Shown here: piece after piece, positions 8,238 to 20,000 of the stretch | Layout: every line of letters begins with the position of its first letter | Position numbering within the stretch: position 1 is the stretch's first letter | Source: Acanthococcus lagerstroemiae | Lineage: Eukaryota; Arthropoda; Insecta; Hemiptera; Eriococcidae | Assembly (NCBI GenBank): GCA_031841125.1 | Contig: CM063108.1 | Location: forward strand, 48,072,122 to 48,136,121 | Length of the DNA: 64,000 bases | Direction of reading: 5' to 3' | Program-made: the position numbers and the translations under genes | The notes under the pieces: model-generated | The model's input: only the letters and a program-made list of their open reading frames with translations | Database searches by the model: none | What the model was told of the DNA's origin: nothing

Positions 8238-11002
8238 AGAAGGTTATCAGTCTTGCGACCGGTTTGATGCACCTCTCCATTCCTGCCCATCTTGTACAAG
8301 TTCCTTCATTTCGTAATAACACTTACATTTGACATACTTGATTACCTACTGAACATCTTGGAATTTTTCCAGACCTACCCAATTCTTTCCTTTCACTCTT
8401 CCTTTGAGCAGCAGTGATATTATTCCCGAGTGCCTCAAATTATGCCCTATTAGTTTATCTCTCCTTCTCTTCAGACAATTCCAAATATCCATTTTACCTC
8501 CTACTCTGTTAAGTACTTCCTCATTTTTTACCTTATACGTCCATTTGATGCTAAGTATCCGCTATAGCACCAAAAAGAGTTTCGATCCTTCTGTATGGTC
8601 CAAGTTTCGCATCCATACAAGGCTACACTCCAACTTTTATTGTTTTACTCCCGAAATAGCAAAATTCGCTTGCTTCTTCAATCTCTTCCTGTCCAATATT
8701 TACATTTAAGCTATCACGTTCACATCAATTACATATACCATTACTTTATGTTTACTTTCATTTAATTTCATGCGACATTCTATACTGAAAATCTCCTCCA
8801 TTCCATTTAAAATATTTTCCAAATCAATACTCATTTCAGTTAATAAGACAATATCATCTGCAAACCTGAGCAGCTTTACTCGCTCTCCATATACATATGT
8901 GTATGGATACCTGCTTCGAATTTTTCTTTTATTTCTTTTATAGCCCACTCTATGTACAGATTAAATAATACTGGAGATAAGGAGCACCCCTGCCTTACAC
9001 CTTTTTCTATATTAGCCTCCCCTTTCTCCCCTTCTATTCTTAATGTGGCTTTCTGTCCTTTATATAAGTTTAAAATAACTTGTCTTTCTTTAAATTTTAT
9101 TCCTATCTTTTTTAGAATAGCAAACATTTTATCCCATTCAACATTGTTAAAAGCTTTTTCAATATCAGCGAATGCCATGTGTGTATCCTGCCCCTTTTTG
9201 AGTCTTCCATCTACAATTAATCTCAAAGCTAACACTGCTTCCCTAGTACCTCTACTTTTTCTAAATCTAAACTGATCATCTCCTAATTCTGATGCATCTA
9301 TTCTATTCTCAATTCTCCTGTAAATTATCTGGTTAATGTTTTTGACGCCTGCGAAATAAGACTAATTGTTCGATAATTTTCACACCTACCTGCTCCTGCT
9401 TTAATATTACTCTTTTTAAAGTCCTCAGGCACTTTATCATAAATATAACATACTAATTTGTACAATTTATAAGTACATATGCTCTTAAGTTCTGTAATAA
9501 TTCTGTTCGTATCTCATCCACTCTTGAAGCTTTCCCTTTCTTTGAATTTCTCAATGCTTTTTCAAATTCACCCCATAAAACTGAATTTCCTCTCTTACTT
9601 CCACATTCTCCTCCCTCTCCATTCTTATTTCTTCATCCCAATTATTACTATATATAGTCCTTTTACATACTCTACCCACCTTTTCACTTTTCCTCCAGCT
9701 GTGTAAATAGGCTCTCCCTCCTTATTTGTTACAATACTTGCTTTCTTCCATCTTTCTCCAAACTCCATTTTTACTTTTGTGTAAGCCAAGTCCTTTATTC
9801 ACAAAAACTCCTATGTTATCACTTTTTTCTTTCATCCATTTCTCCTCTGCCTTTTTACACTATCTCTTTATTTCATTCCTTAACCTTTGATAAGCTAATC
9901 TACACATTCCCTATCGTTTGCCTTCTCATATTTTCTTTGTTCATCCATCTTTCTGAGGATTTCCTCCTTCATCCATGGTTTCTTTTCTTCTCTCTCAGTT
10001 TTACTTACATTTTCTTCTGCTGACTTTAATATTCCCTCCTTTATTTTAACCCACTCTTCCTCCATACTGTTAATGTCCTGTGCTTTTTCAGCCTCTAATT
10101 CTAATACAATATCCTCTTGATATTTCTCTCTGGTATTAATATTTTTTATCTTTTTCAAATTCCGTCTTTTTACCTCTTCTTTTCAGCCAAGTTTCTTCAA
10201 TTTAAGCTTGCATTTCATAACTATACCAAGTTATGATCACTGCCAATATCGGCTCCCGGATAAGTTTTACAGTCTAATATTTGATTCCTAAAACGTTGTT
10301 TTATTATAATATAATCAATTTGATATCTCCTGTCGTTACCTGGACTCTTCCATGTATCCCTTCTTCTGTAATAATTTTTAAATTGAGTATTTCATATAAC
10401 TAAGTTATACTTCGTACAAAACTGTATCAAATGCTCTCCACCTTTACACATTTCTCATTCCTAATCCAAAATCCTCAACTATATTGCCTTCATTTCCTTC
10501 ACCAACTCTAGCATTCCAATCACCCATAATAATAAGATTCTCTTCCCTTCTATAACATGCTTTATAATTCCTTCTGATTCTTCACATACCTCCTCAATTC
10601 CTTTGTCCTCATGCGTATTAGTCTCTATATACACTTGTATCATTATTGTAAGTACTGGTTTGGTACTGATTTTCATCAAGTCTTTTTAAAACTCTCCGAT
10701 GATGATGTTCTCCCAAGTAGCTCCTCCCGGACATCCGACTGGGGAGTTTTTTACGTCCGGAAAAATAATTTACCTGTTAGAATGCCATCGTCAGTAATTA
10801 ATATTATTTGGAAAAGCAACATCTCCTGGAAAGAGAAACTGTTGTAGTTTTTCATTGCTTTCAACAGGGTTTATCAGTCGGAGTTTGCCTTCTCCTAGGT
10901 ACTTTTGGTCGCGATTTTAACGATATATAACCTCATAGAGAGTCTTTTTATTTTTATCTCTTACGCTTTAGTCTCCTCGCCACGGCAAGGTATCACCCAT
11001 AA
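8238..11002 (-). mobile_element. RTE-type non-LTR retrotransposon, copy 2, inverted relative to copy 1
   Basis: On the minus strand: 5' UTR (11002 to about 10690), part of the apurinic endonuclease (about 10680-10180, with IQVYIETNTHEDKG and downstream DYIIIKQ-type text in shifted frames), a charged linker (10158-9895), reverse transcriptase (about 9400-8706) and a 3' end at about 8238 (AGACTGATAACC-type sequence shared with 4206-4218). Relative to copy 1 it lacks the endonuclease start, lacks part of the region before the C-terminus (near 8560-8630), and has none of copy 1's three insertions. It therefore serves as the empty-site reference for those insertions. Confidence 0.82.
8706..10679 (-). 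pseudogene. Endonuclease/reverse transcriptase ORF of RTE copy 2, broken
   Basis: Open pieces are 10679-10479 (endonuclease, VYIETNTHEDKGIEEV), 10158-9895 (EKYQEDIVLELEAEKAQDIN and KPWMKEEILRKMD), 9235-8876 (RT: MAFADIEKAFNNVEWDKMF, KATLRIEGEKGEANIEKGVR, QGCSLSPVLFNLYIEWA) and 8948-8706 (RT catalytic FADDIVLLTEMSIDLENIL). AFADIEKAF and FADD are RT motifs A and C and both are intact. Frameshifts separate the pieces, so no full-length protein can be made. Confidence 0.78.
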
Positions 11003-11080
11003 GGAGGAGCAAGTAATAATGATTCTGTATTGGAAAGCCAGGGGATTCAAACTCGCAATCGTAGGTCTTATTGGGCGCAC

Positions 11081-11300
11081 CTACTCTTTTCTAACTGTAC
11101 TCTCAACCCGAGTCCTGGAATCCGCCCTTTTCGAGCATTACTTCAGGGACGTCAGGGAGACTATTAGGGCTGTCTTAGCCCTCTTCTCATCTTGTCGAAA
11201 AATCGGCCTAGGTCGAAATGTAGCGAGTTGCTACGTAGGCTCGAACCCGGGACCTCCAGATTCTGGGACCAGCACGCTATCCACTCGGCCAACCAGACCC
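11081..11300 (-). repeat. tRNA-derived SINE, minus strand
   Basis: Read on the minus strand the head has a perfect-looking A box (TGGCCGAGTGG) and a B box (GGGTTCGAGCC). The body contains CTACATTTCGACCTAGGCCG, AGACAGCCCTAATAGTCTCC and TAATGCTCGAAAAGGGCGG and ends near TTAGAAAAGAGTAGG. The same body is found at 51420-51548, 55100-55281 and 56419-56632, which proves a dispersed family. The head looks like a Ser/Leu-type tRNA. Confidence 0.85.
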
Positions 11301-13860
11301 CTAAATAATAATGATTCTAATTTTAGATTTAATTATGCTCGAGATCTACTGCGCCCCTTCCTGCATAAAAATTTTTACAGACTCCTGCGGACCAGCTGTC
11401 AGGATGCAGCCCTATGTACACGACGGACCCAGTTGTATCTGTTAACCATACTAGGCTGTAAAAATAATAATACAAAAACAAAAGCAAGACTTAGTTGAGA
11501 GTGACTCTTATTAGAATTTCAAATTCTTAAAGGTACATTCTGCCATTTTGCGATGAACATTTTGACCAATATGTCAGCTCAGTTGAACATTAACACGTGT
11601 AGAATTGATGTGAAAATCTCAAAAAGTCGATAGACTTCACTAAGAAATTTAGATTGATCCTTTCACCTCCGAACCCAAAAGTAGTTTTAAATAACTGAAA
11701 CCAATAAATTCACAAGAAATTTTGAGGACGGCATAATAAAGTTACGGCGATCTTTAAGGGGATCAAAAAGTTGAAGAGGCCCTCCATCAGAACGAACTTG
11801 ATTTCCAACAATGAAAAATTAGCTGATTTTCATGAAACTCAAGTAAGTTATGGGCTGAGGGGCGTGCATCATGGATGCAGGATTTCAGTCATGATATATC
11901 TTCACTAAAAATGCCAGAACCATTGACATACACTTGAGGCGAGTTAATACAATTCGATCGGGCTAAAAAGACGAAATGTTTATATACTAGGTTAAACAAA
12001 ATGGTTGAATCTGCGAGTTACAATTTGAAGGCTCCAGAAGACAGGCTAAAGGCTAGGACGTTGAGGATAAAGAACATACGTGAACTTCTTTTATAAGCAA
12101 AAGCTTTCTCCATGCTAAAAACAATGTGCATCTGTATTCACTCTGTTATAAATGGGCAAAGAGGTAATTAAACTGCCAAATAACTTCTATAATTCTCACC
12201 TGAGTTGTCAATTCCAAGAAATATACCAGTGCCAGTTGAGATTCACCTTCAAATTTCAAGATTGGTCTTCCACTTTACCAGTGACATACGCACTTTAATA
12301 CGTCCGACAATGTGTCCAGCGCTGCGTATAAGATGGTACCTAATTTCCAATGCTAACAACACCGGAAAGACCTTGCCCTCATTTGAAATATGCATTTTTT
12401 AATGCTCTACCTACGAGATTAGCATTTCTAATGAGGTTCCGTTATTTCACTATCATTTTTAAAGGACTGATTTAAGTCGGTTCCATATGAAATATCCAGA
12501 AAATAAATCGTTAAATGGACCAATCTCATATTATTCACGAATCGTCGAAAATACTGTCGAAATTTACCAAAATTCAAGTTAAGTTAATTTCCTCTACATC
12601 TGCGAACAGTAGTACTGCATGATGTGCGAACCTTTCATAGAACTCAAATGCCCAAGTAACCTTGTTAATCGTCTTTGATCTGCACTTGACTTCCTCTTTC
12701 AATAGTGTAACGAGAATTACGTTCACCTAAATGAAACGTACAATAAAGTAGAAACCTGACCTGCTGTAATTTCAACGACTTGAATGACGTCCATTCTTGG
12801 TCTACGAATATGCGATAAGGATAGACAAATTGGGGGTGAGGGAGGGGTGATTGAAATTACGACAAGTTAGGTTTTTACTCAATATGTGGATATCTTAATT
12901 AAGGACAGAGTGATATTTCCCGAAAATACAAAATATGACGTCTGTGACCGTGGTCACTGTTGGGCCAATGAAGTTATTTGGCTATGTTTATAAAACACAC
13001 CTCTCAGCCCCGTAGCGTCGGAAGGAGGCTACTGAGAACATAGTTCTTCCCTAGAGATGGTTTGCCTCTTTAAGTTTTCATGATTGCGAAAATCAAATTG
13101 AAGAAAAAGCTTCCCTTTTTTTTAAATACTCGTTCACTGAAATTTGGAGATTGATATTCTCATCTTACCCTCAAGTTGCCCGCCCCTGGAAACCACCTTG
13201 CTCCTTGGGGAAATGATTATGCAACACACGATTCATAATTGAAAGATATTATTACGTCTCGAATCGCGATCAATCGTTCTACAAATACAAGTGCATCAAT
13301 CCTCTAACACGTCTATGGCAAGATCGTAATTAACAAGCGCCGAACATGCAATAACCAGCAAATTTTTTGTCAAGAGGTCAGTAGGGAGAAGGATGTAGAC
13401 TGCAAAAATACTGTCGAAAATATAAAAATAGTCGAAATAAAAAAAGTTCTCACGTGTTCAATTTGATCGACTGGCTTTGAGACTTTGTTGATGGCCGACT
13501 TTTCAAACAATATTGAAGGAAGAGGAGGATTACCACACACACACCAGAACGAATCTCTCTTGACTAAATCTCCATAGGCAGATCACCAAAATTTGATAAA
13601 TGTATGCATAATCACTTCATGAATACCGGGTATCGAATGGTTTGCGGACTAAAGAATAAAATTAAAGGAGTCCGTGACGCACTAAATCTAATTTTACTTT
13701 CAATGAGAGGCCTATCTTTATACAACTGTCTTAGGACAAAGCCAATAATATGTCTTCATTGTTGAGCCCATTCATCTGCGGACCAATAGGTATAAAACCT
13801 ACCGACAAGGAGGAATTGCGGACATTGCCGCACAGTTCTACGGAGAATTATACAGGAACA
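11301..13860. other. Long unassigned noncoding stretch
   Basis: About 2.5 kb with only short random open frames. No intact domain, repeat family or RNA gene was recognised. Confidence 0.3.
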
Positions 13861-15490
13861 GGGATGAGAGCGAAAGTGACCTGGAATCGGAGAAAGTGAT
13901 ACATAGTTTTAAATTCTCCGACATAAGGGTTTGAAAAATTAAGCCGAAAAATGGGTTTCTGCTTGGAAATCGTGTTCAGCTTTTATGAAAATGGATCAGT
14001 CAGGAACAGTTTTTGATTCGAGGTATACCGTCCGCAGCTATGCATGAAGTGATGCAGATGTGCTGGAAAAGGAACGCATGGCAACAGCGTAAAATGGATA
14101 GCTGTTAGAACGTATGTAAGCATCCAAGTAAAATTCTCAATCGTAAATCACTGGAGGAGGAACCTTCATGACATCTCACGGATAGTGATGTATTCATCGT
14201 AAGTATCAAGCGGAGAACTCATTACGCATCGCGAAATTCATCAAATCACGCAAACACCCGATGTGTAATCAGTTACCCTCTAGTTACCCGCGGAAAAGTT
14301 ATCAATTTGCAACTCTCGTTTACCCTCAGATTACCTTCAGATTACTCTGAAACCCATCAGTTACTCAGTTACTCTTGGTTCTTCTTTAGTTACCCGGGTA
14401 ACTGGTGGGATTTTGCGCATCGGGCACTCGTTCATATTTCTTCCTCCTACAGCAGAGTGACTGTCCATCTCATTTTCAATCACACCAGCTCCACACTGAC
14501 AGTCCTACATCTGTTGAAGTGAGAAGGAAAGTGGATGGTGTACAACAGCCGCAGTTAGGTTCTATAAGGGGCCGCAATTCGATCATGCAACATTTGGTTG
14601 ATCAAATATCCGGTAGCCCGCAACTCTGCATTCCAGTTTCCCTTATACCACTTCTTCGGGATGCAGCTCGAGTTTAGCCTCTGTCCGGGTCACCAGGAGG
14701 CAAGGCTATTCTAAAATCTCAAGGAGCAAATTGCCACCTAAATCACTGTGTGCTGATATAACGGAACACACGCTCTTTTGCTATGTTTTACAGACTACTG
14801 TACTGATGCCTAGTCTAGGAATATACATGGTATACATCCTTCTCACTTCAACAGATGTAGGACTGTCAGTGTGGAGCTGGTGTGATTAAAAATGAGATGG
14901 ACAGTCACTCTGCTGTAGGAGGAAGAAATCTGAACGAGTGCCCGATGCGCAAAATCCCACCAGTTACTCGGATAACTAAAGAGGAACCAAGGGTCACTGA
15001 TGGGTTTCAGGGTAATCTGAAGGTAATCTAAGGGTAACCGAGAGTGCAAATAGGTAACTTTTCCGCGGGTAACTAGAGGGTAACTGATTTCACATCGGGT
15101 GTTTGCGTGATTTGATCAATTTCGCGATGCGTCATGAGTTCTCCGCTTTTGATACGATGAATGTCACTATCCGTGAGACGTCATGAAGTTTCCTCCTTCA
15201 GTAATTTACGATTGAGAATTTTACTCGGACGCTTACATACGTCCTAACAGCTTTCCATTTTACGCTGTTGCTCATGCGTTCTTTTTCCAGCACATCTGCA
15301 TCACTTCCTGCATATCTGGGGGGATACCTCGAATGAAAAACTGTTCCTGACTGATCAATTTTCATAAAAGCTGAACACGATTTCCAAGCACAAACCCATT
15401 TTTCGGCTTAATTTTTCAAACCCTTATGTCGGAGAAATTTAAAACTATGTATCACTTTCTCCGACTCCTGGTATCTTTTGCTCTCATCCG
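13861..15490. mobile_element. Foldback-type element with ~660-bp inverted arms
   Basis: The left arm (13861-14528) and right arm (14837-15490) are reverse complements over essentially their whole length, from outer GATGAGAG/CTCTCATC to inner GAAGTGAGAAGGA/TCCTTCTCACTTC. The ~310-bp centre is unique. The inner part of each arm carries many short GGTAAC/GGTAAT (inverse GTTACC/ATTACC) words, for example around 14275-14400. No transposase is encoded. Short open frames in the arms (such as 14307-14522 and its mirror 15049-14843) encode the same peptide because the DNA is duplicated. No target duplication was found. Confidence 0.85.
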
Positions 15491-15989
15491 CAATGCCCCC
15501 GGTAGGGCTCGCGATCCAGTTCACATTAAATATCGATGGCTAAATGCCTGCATGGCTGTTTGAGAAATGATAACTTGATAAGTCCACAGAAATAGAATAT
15601 TTTAGTTTCAAAAGTTCAAAACTTTGATCGTTGTAAAAGTGTTAATCTTTTTTCACGCGATATATTCAATTTTTTTTTTCAGTGGGTTGTCGGTGAGTTG
15701 AATCACCAGTTCGAATTTTGAGACCAAATTCAATATTCTTATTGTAACACTGTAAATTTGCTATGTTTCTTCCAGAATGGTTGGTTTATATATTTTAAAC
15801 ATATTGGATAAGTGGCTGAAAAAATGTACGGTAGGTACAATCCGAAAAATGTGACGATAAAGATTCGACTCCAACTTCTTCAACTTCGAGCCTGAACAAT
15901 GAACCTCCAGTTTCATCGAATGATCGAATGATTCGAATGTTCACGTACAGCCCAGCTGTTCTACTCATCTGGATTTTCCGATGGAAGGG

Positions 15990-16227
15990 TGGAGGAATAA
16001 GATCTTCAAGGGAGAAAAAGTCGAAAATTGAGGTATTTTTTAAAAATCACCGATATTAGTGGACTATTTTATGAAGATGAAGGTAAAATTACTGCTCGAG
16101 CAAACATTTTTCGAAAAAAGGTGTTTTAAAGGCGAAAATTGCAAATTTTTGCATATTTTACATTCAATTTCATGTTCCTTGGGGGCATTAGCCCTTTCGC
16201 TCCCTCCCCCCTGGCTACACTACTGCC
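15990..16227. mobile_element. Partial hAT-type MITE related to 20865-21024
   Basis: Shares AAGGGAGAAAAAG, CGAAAATTGAGGTATTTTTT and ATATTAG-GGACTAT with the intact element at 20865-21024, in the same orientation, and ends GGCTACACTACTG like that element's right end. The left terminus is degraded and extra sequence lies in the middle. Confidence 0.6.
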
Positions 16228-16441
16228 TCGTAGAAATCTTCACATTATATACTATGTGTATCCTCAAGCCCCCCCCCTGGTAAAACAGTCAGCACCCTCT
16301 ACCACAGATGACTGGCTACAGGCCTGAAAAACCGAATGTACCCGCAATTGGACCTAAACCAACCAAGAGGCTTCAGAAGGAGACATTCGATGGTAGACTA
16401 GATTTTTATTACTAAACAACTCACGAAAAGGGCGTGCAAAT

Positions 16442-16765
16442 CAGGGACGTACCGATAGGGGGCAGGGGCAGGCAACTTCCCCCCTCCCCCTCGTAGGAAT
16501 TTTTTACTCAGCAGTTGGGGAAAATTTACTGTTTCAGTCAGGCGAGTTGGGAAAATCTAACAAGTCAAAAGGTTTTTCTTCTTTTGCATTGATATTTGGA
16601 AATTTTGAATTGAGTCAGTGGGAAAAATCCAACAGGTCAAAAGTTTTTTTTTTTTATATGCCTTTGGATACTTGGGAATTCTGAGTTGAGTCAGTTGTCA
16701 GTTGGGACTTCAACTGTTTTTACTCCCCCCCCCCCACACAGGCAAAACTCTTTGGTACGTCCCTG
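16442..16765. mobile_element. hAT-type MITE, family shared with 33410-33615
   Basis: Ends are CAGGGACGTACCGATAG and, inverted, CAGGGACGTACCAAAGAG. The interior repeats the words GAGTTGGGAAAATC-AACA and GTCAAAAG, also seen in inverse orientation in 33410-33615. Flanks GTGCAAAT and GCGCGAAT agree at 6 of 8 positions, so the target duplication is decayed. Confidence 0.72.
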
Positions 16766-17060
16766 GCGCGAATACAATTTTAAATTATACCTCTTCTTCA
16801 TTGATTTCTCGAAGGTTTCCGACACAATCAACCACAAGTTTCTTTGGAAATCACTCTCGCCCCAGGGGATAAACAAAAAAATAACAACAATATTAAAAAA
16901 TATATATATAAGAATGCTAAGGCCGACGTGAAAACAGACGTTAGAGGGAAGGAGTTCAAAATTGGGAGGGGGTATGTCAAGGGGATCCGATATCTCCAAA
17001 CCTTTTCAACTGCGTCTTGGAAGAAGCGACAATACGCTTCAGAATGCCATTATTGAATAA
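16766..17060 (+). pseudogene. LINE reverse transcriptase fragment
   Basis: The plus strand reads LYLFFIDFSKVSDTINHKFL, then with a frame change KNIYKNAKADVKTDVRGKEF and KIGRGVRQGDPIS-like text. FFIDFSKVSDTINH corresponds to RT motif A with the catalytic Asp, and the following block to the region before motif B. Only about 90 residues remain and the frame shifts at least twice. It lies directly downstream of UGT-A's 3' end in opposite orientation. Confidence 0.65.
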
Positions 17061-17083
17061 CAGACGTGCTTCGACCCATTCAT

Positions 17084-17089
17084 TTTATT
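17084..17089 (-). terminator. AATAAA motif overlapping the UGT-A stop codon
   Basis: On the minus strand the stop TAA (17090-17088) runs into TAAAATG, forming AATAAA across the stop. It may serve as polyadenylation signal or be coincidental, and another may lie downstream. Confidence 0.25.
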
Positions 17090-20000
17090 ATAAACACTTT
17101 TTCTTGCTCTTCCCTAGTGGAATATAATTCTTTAGGCTATTTACAAATATATAGCATCGATTCAAAATATAATACGTTGCACTCAGTATAGCAACAAGAA
17201 TAGCACCTACCAACAAAACGACATCAAGTAGCAAATACTGATACAAAGGCATATCAGAACCCACTGTTTGCAAATGCAGAGCTCCTTTGTGTTTAATAAT
17301 ATATTCAGTCCAGTAGACAACCGACTCCTGCGGTGTCACTGGTCTATCTTTGAAGACTCGAGCAAGTTGCTGCATTCTATCATAGCATCTGCAAAACAAA
17401 GAACATTTTAAATAGGAATTTCAATTTGTTCCACTCGAATTCGAACAATTATTACTTAATAATTTATTACAGTGGTGGCGATCTGTATACTTTCCTCACG
17501 CGGGCCAAGACAGATTTTACGATATTATCTCTCAAAATTTTTCATCAGGAAGAAAGAGTTCGTTGTTATTGAAACTGAGTGTGGGCTAGAGGAAGGAAGT
17601 AGTACAAATGATACTCTGTACTACTCTCTCTTCCTAACACAGTAGGTCCACAGCTAACTGCTTGCGTCTGCCAGGGCATTTGATATTTCAACCAGGGCAT
17701 AAGGGTACAACAAAACTTCACTATTTATTTTTGGGAAAGTGCTAGCCAGGGCGGCGCGTTTGTCAGCAAGGGCTTCGCCCTGGCTGCCCTACCGTTATAG
17801 CTATGGGCCTGTAACACAGTTTTAAATTAAATTATCTTTTCCTTTAAAACTGTTTCTTTAGAAACTACTTTCACCTATTATTACAAATTCTTCAAAACTA
17901 ATACAGAGAAAATTGCATTCAATAGCAACTTTTCTATGAGAAATTTACCCCCTTTTGCTTCCAGATCGCCTCCACCGATTTAGTTTTAATTAAATTACCC
18001 TGTATCATTCAGAACTGTGTTTAAGGCATCCAATACTTTTTCCGTTGTTACTGTCTTCAGATCTAATCGAACAGCTGTGCCCAATTCTTCCAGAATAGCA
18101 GCGTTTAACATTTGGTCGGCGATTATAGGAATGGCGACAACTGGTGTACCTGAGTGAATTGCTTCGTATGTACCTCCCATACCACAATGACTGATGAAAG
18201 CTTTTACATTCTTGTGATCTACAAATGCAAACGATCTCAGTCAGTTTAAATATCGATGATGAAGTATTCGTATTTCGAATTCTGTCACGTCATACCGAGA
18301 ATGTCGCGTTGAGGAACCCAGCTTGATAATAATACATTATCAGAAATGCCTTCGATTGACCCATCAAACTTCCATATCACTCTTTGAGGTATATGCGCGA
18401 ATGCATTCACAAATGCAGATCTTAGTTCAGTTGGAAGACTATCAGCATTAATAACAGAACCAAATGTGAAGAGGATGACACCGGCTTCGGCATTTTCTAT
18501 GAAATTCTGTAAGTCCTACCATATCAAAGCACCGTGACATTGTCATGATTAAAGCACAAATTATATCCCCTGTACAATTGTTGTTGATACAAAAATCAAC
18601 TATATAGACATTCAAAATCTGTCTTTTCTTGACAAGATGTTGTATCTACTTTAATTTGGTATAAAATTTGATACAACAGTAGCATTATCCCTGCAACATC
18701 GACTTTTGCATACAATTATTGTCTCACTGAAATCGATAGAAAATTCGCTTCAAAAGTCGATGTTGACATGTTAACCCGACTTTTGTATCAAATTCAAACA
18801 CAATGTAGGGCCAAAAAATGGCAGATTTGGCGGGTCGACATTTGTATTGAGGAATCCAACTTCGGTTTTTTTATTCATTATGATTACCATTAGGAAAAAA
18901 TTAAGAGTATTTTAGTTGATTACATATTTAACCTATACCGAAAACCCAACAGGTCAGGATTGTAAATTTTATTTACTTACTTGCGGCAATGGACTCACTG
19001 GTGCAATGTGAATGCCTCCAACCTCGACTATACCCGGAAGAGTTGGTCGAGGGAATAGACTCGCGTGACTGTTGTAAAATATCATTGAAATTTGCTTTTT
19101 ATGCAGCAGCTCATCCGAATTGGAATAGAATTTTCGATAGAATTCTTCTACTTTGTTGGGAATAACAAAATGAACGTAATAGTCTGTTATCAAATGTCCC
19201 CAAACATTTTTCAAACGTTCAATGTACGTCATTTTTGGCTTGGAGTCGATAAATTCCAACGGTACAACAGCGGGGTTGTTGGGAAAGCCGACTGCAGTAT
19301 CCGCTAACTTCCAAGATCGTGTGGTGACGGTTCCGACAACAGGAATGCCGAGTTTCTCAGCTATCGGTAAGTAGCATTGGTACATTACATAGAGCTCAAT
19401 GAACATAATATCGAAGAGCTTTTCAGTTGAGCCAAGGGCTTCCTGCGGAAGAACACAAAATTATTAATTTTTAGCTCTCCTTCATTAGTGAATGGTAAAA
19501 ACATAAAGGTAAAGGACCATAAGAGTGCGCATCTATCGGAAAAAAATTTACTGCTCAATCAATCAATTTTAGATGAATTTGCTGAAATTTTAATATAATG
19601 TGGAAGAAACTGTCGGCTTTTACGTACTATTTTTTTCCAACATTTTAAATCATTAAATTAAAAAGATATAACAATTTTCCAGAAAAAGTCAAATGCGCAC
19701 TCTTGGGAACCCGGGTTCGTGAAAATACGCAAAACGTATTTCCTAAAAGTGCGCATTAAGTTATTTTACAAAAAAAAAAAAAAAAAAAAAAGTCAAACGG
19801 TAAGTCACGTACATTGTTGAAATTGTCTTTATTCAAAATAACGAACACTGTAAATGAAATTTTCGGACAAAAAGTGATGGATCACTTCTCATACCTTGGA
19901 CACACAAATTCTTCAGTGTCATTTTTAGGCTGTCCGAAGCATTCTTCATGAACATGTGTGCCACACGTAACACAAGTGTTCATCTTCTACCTGATTTTCA

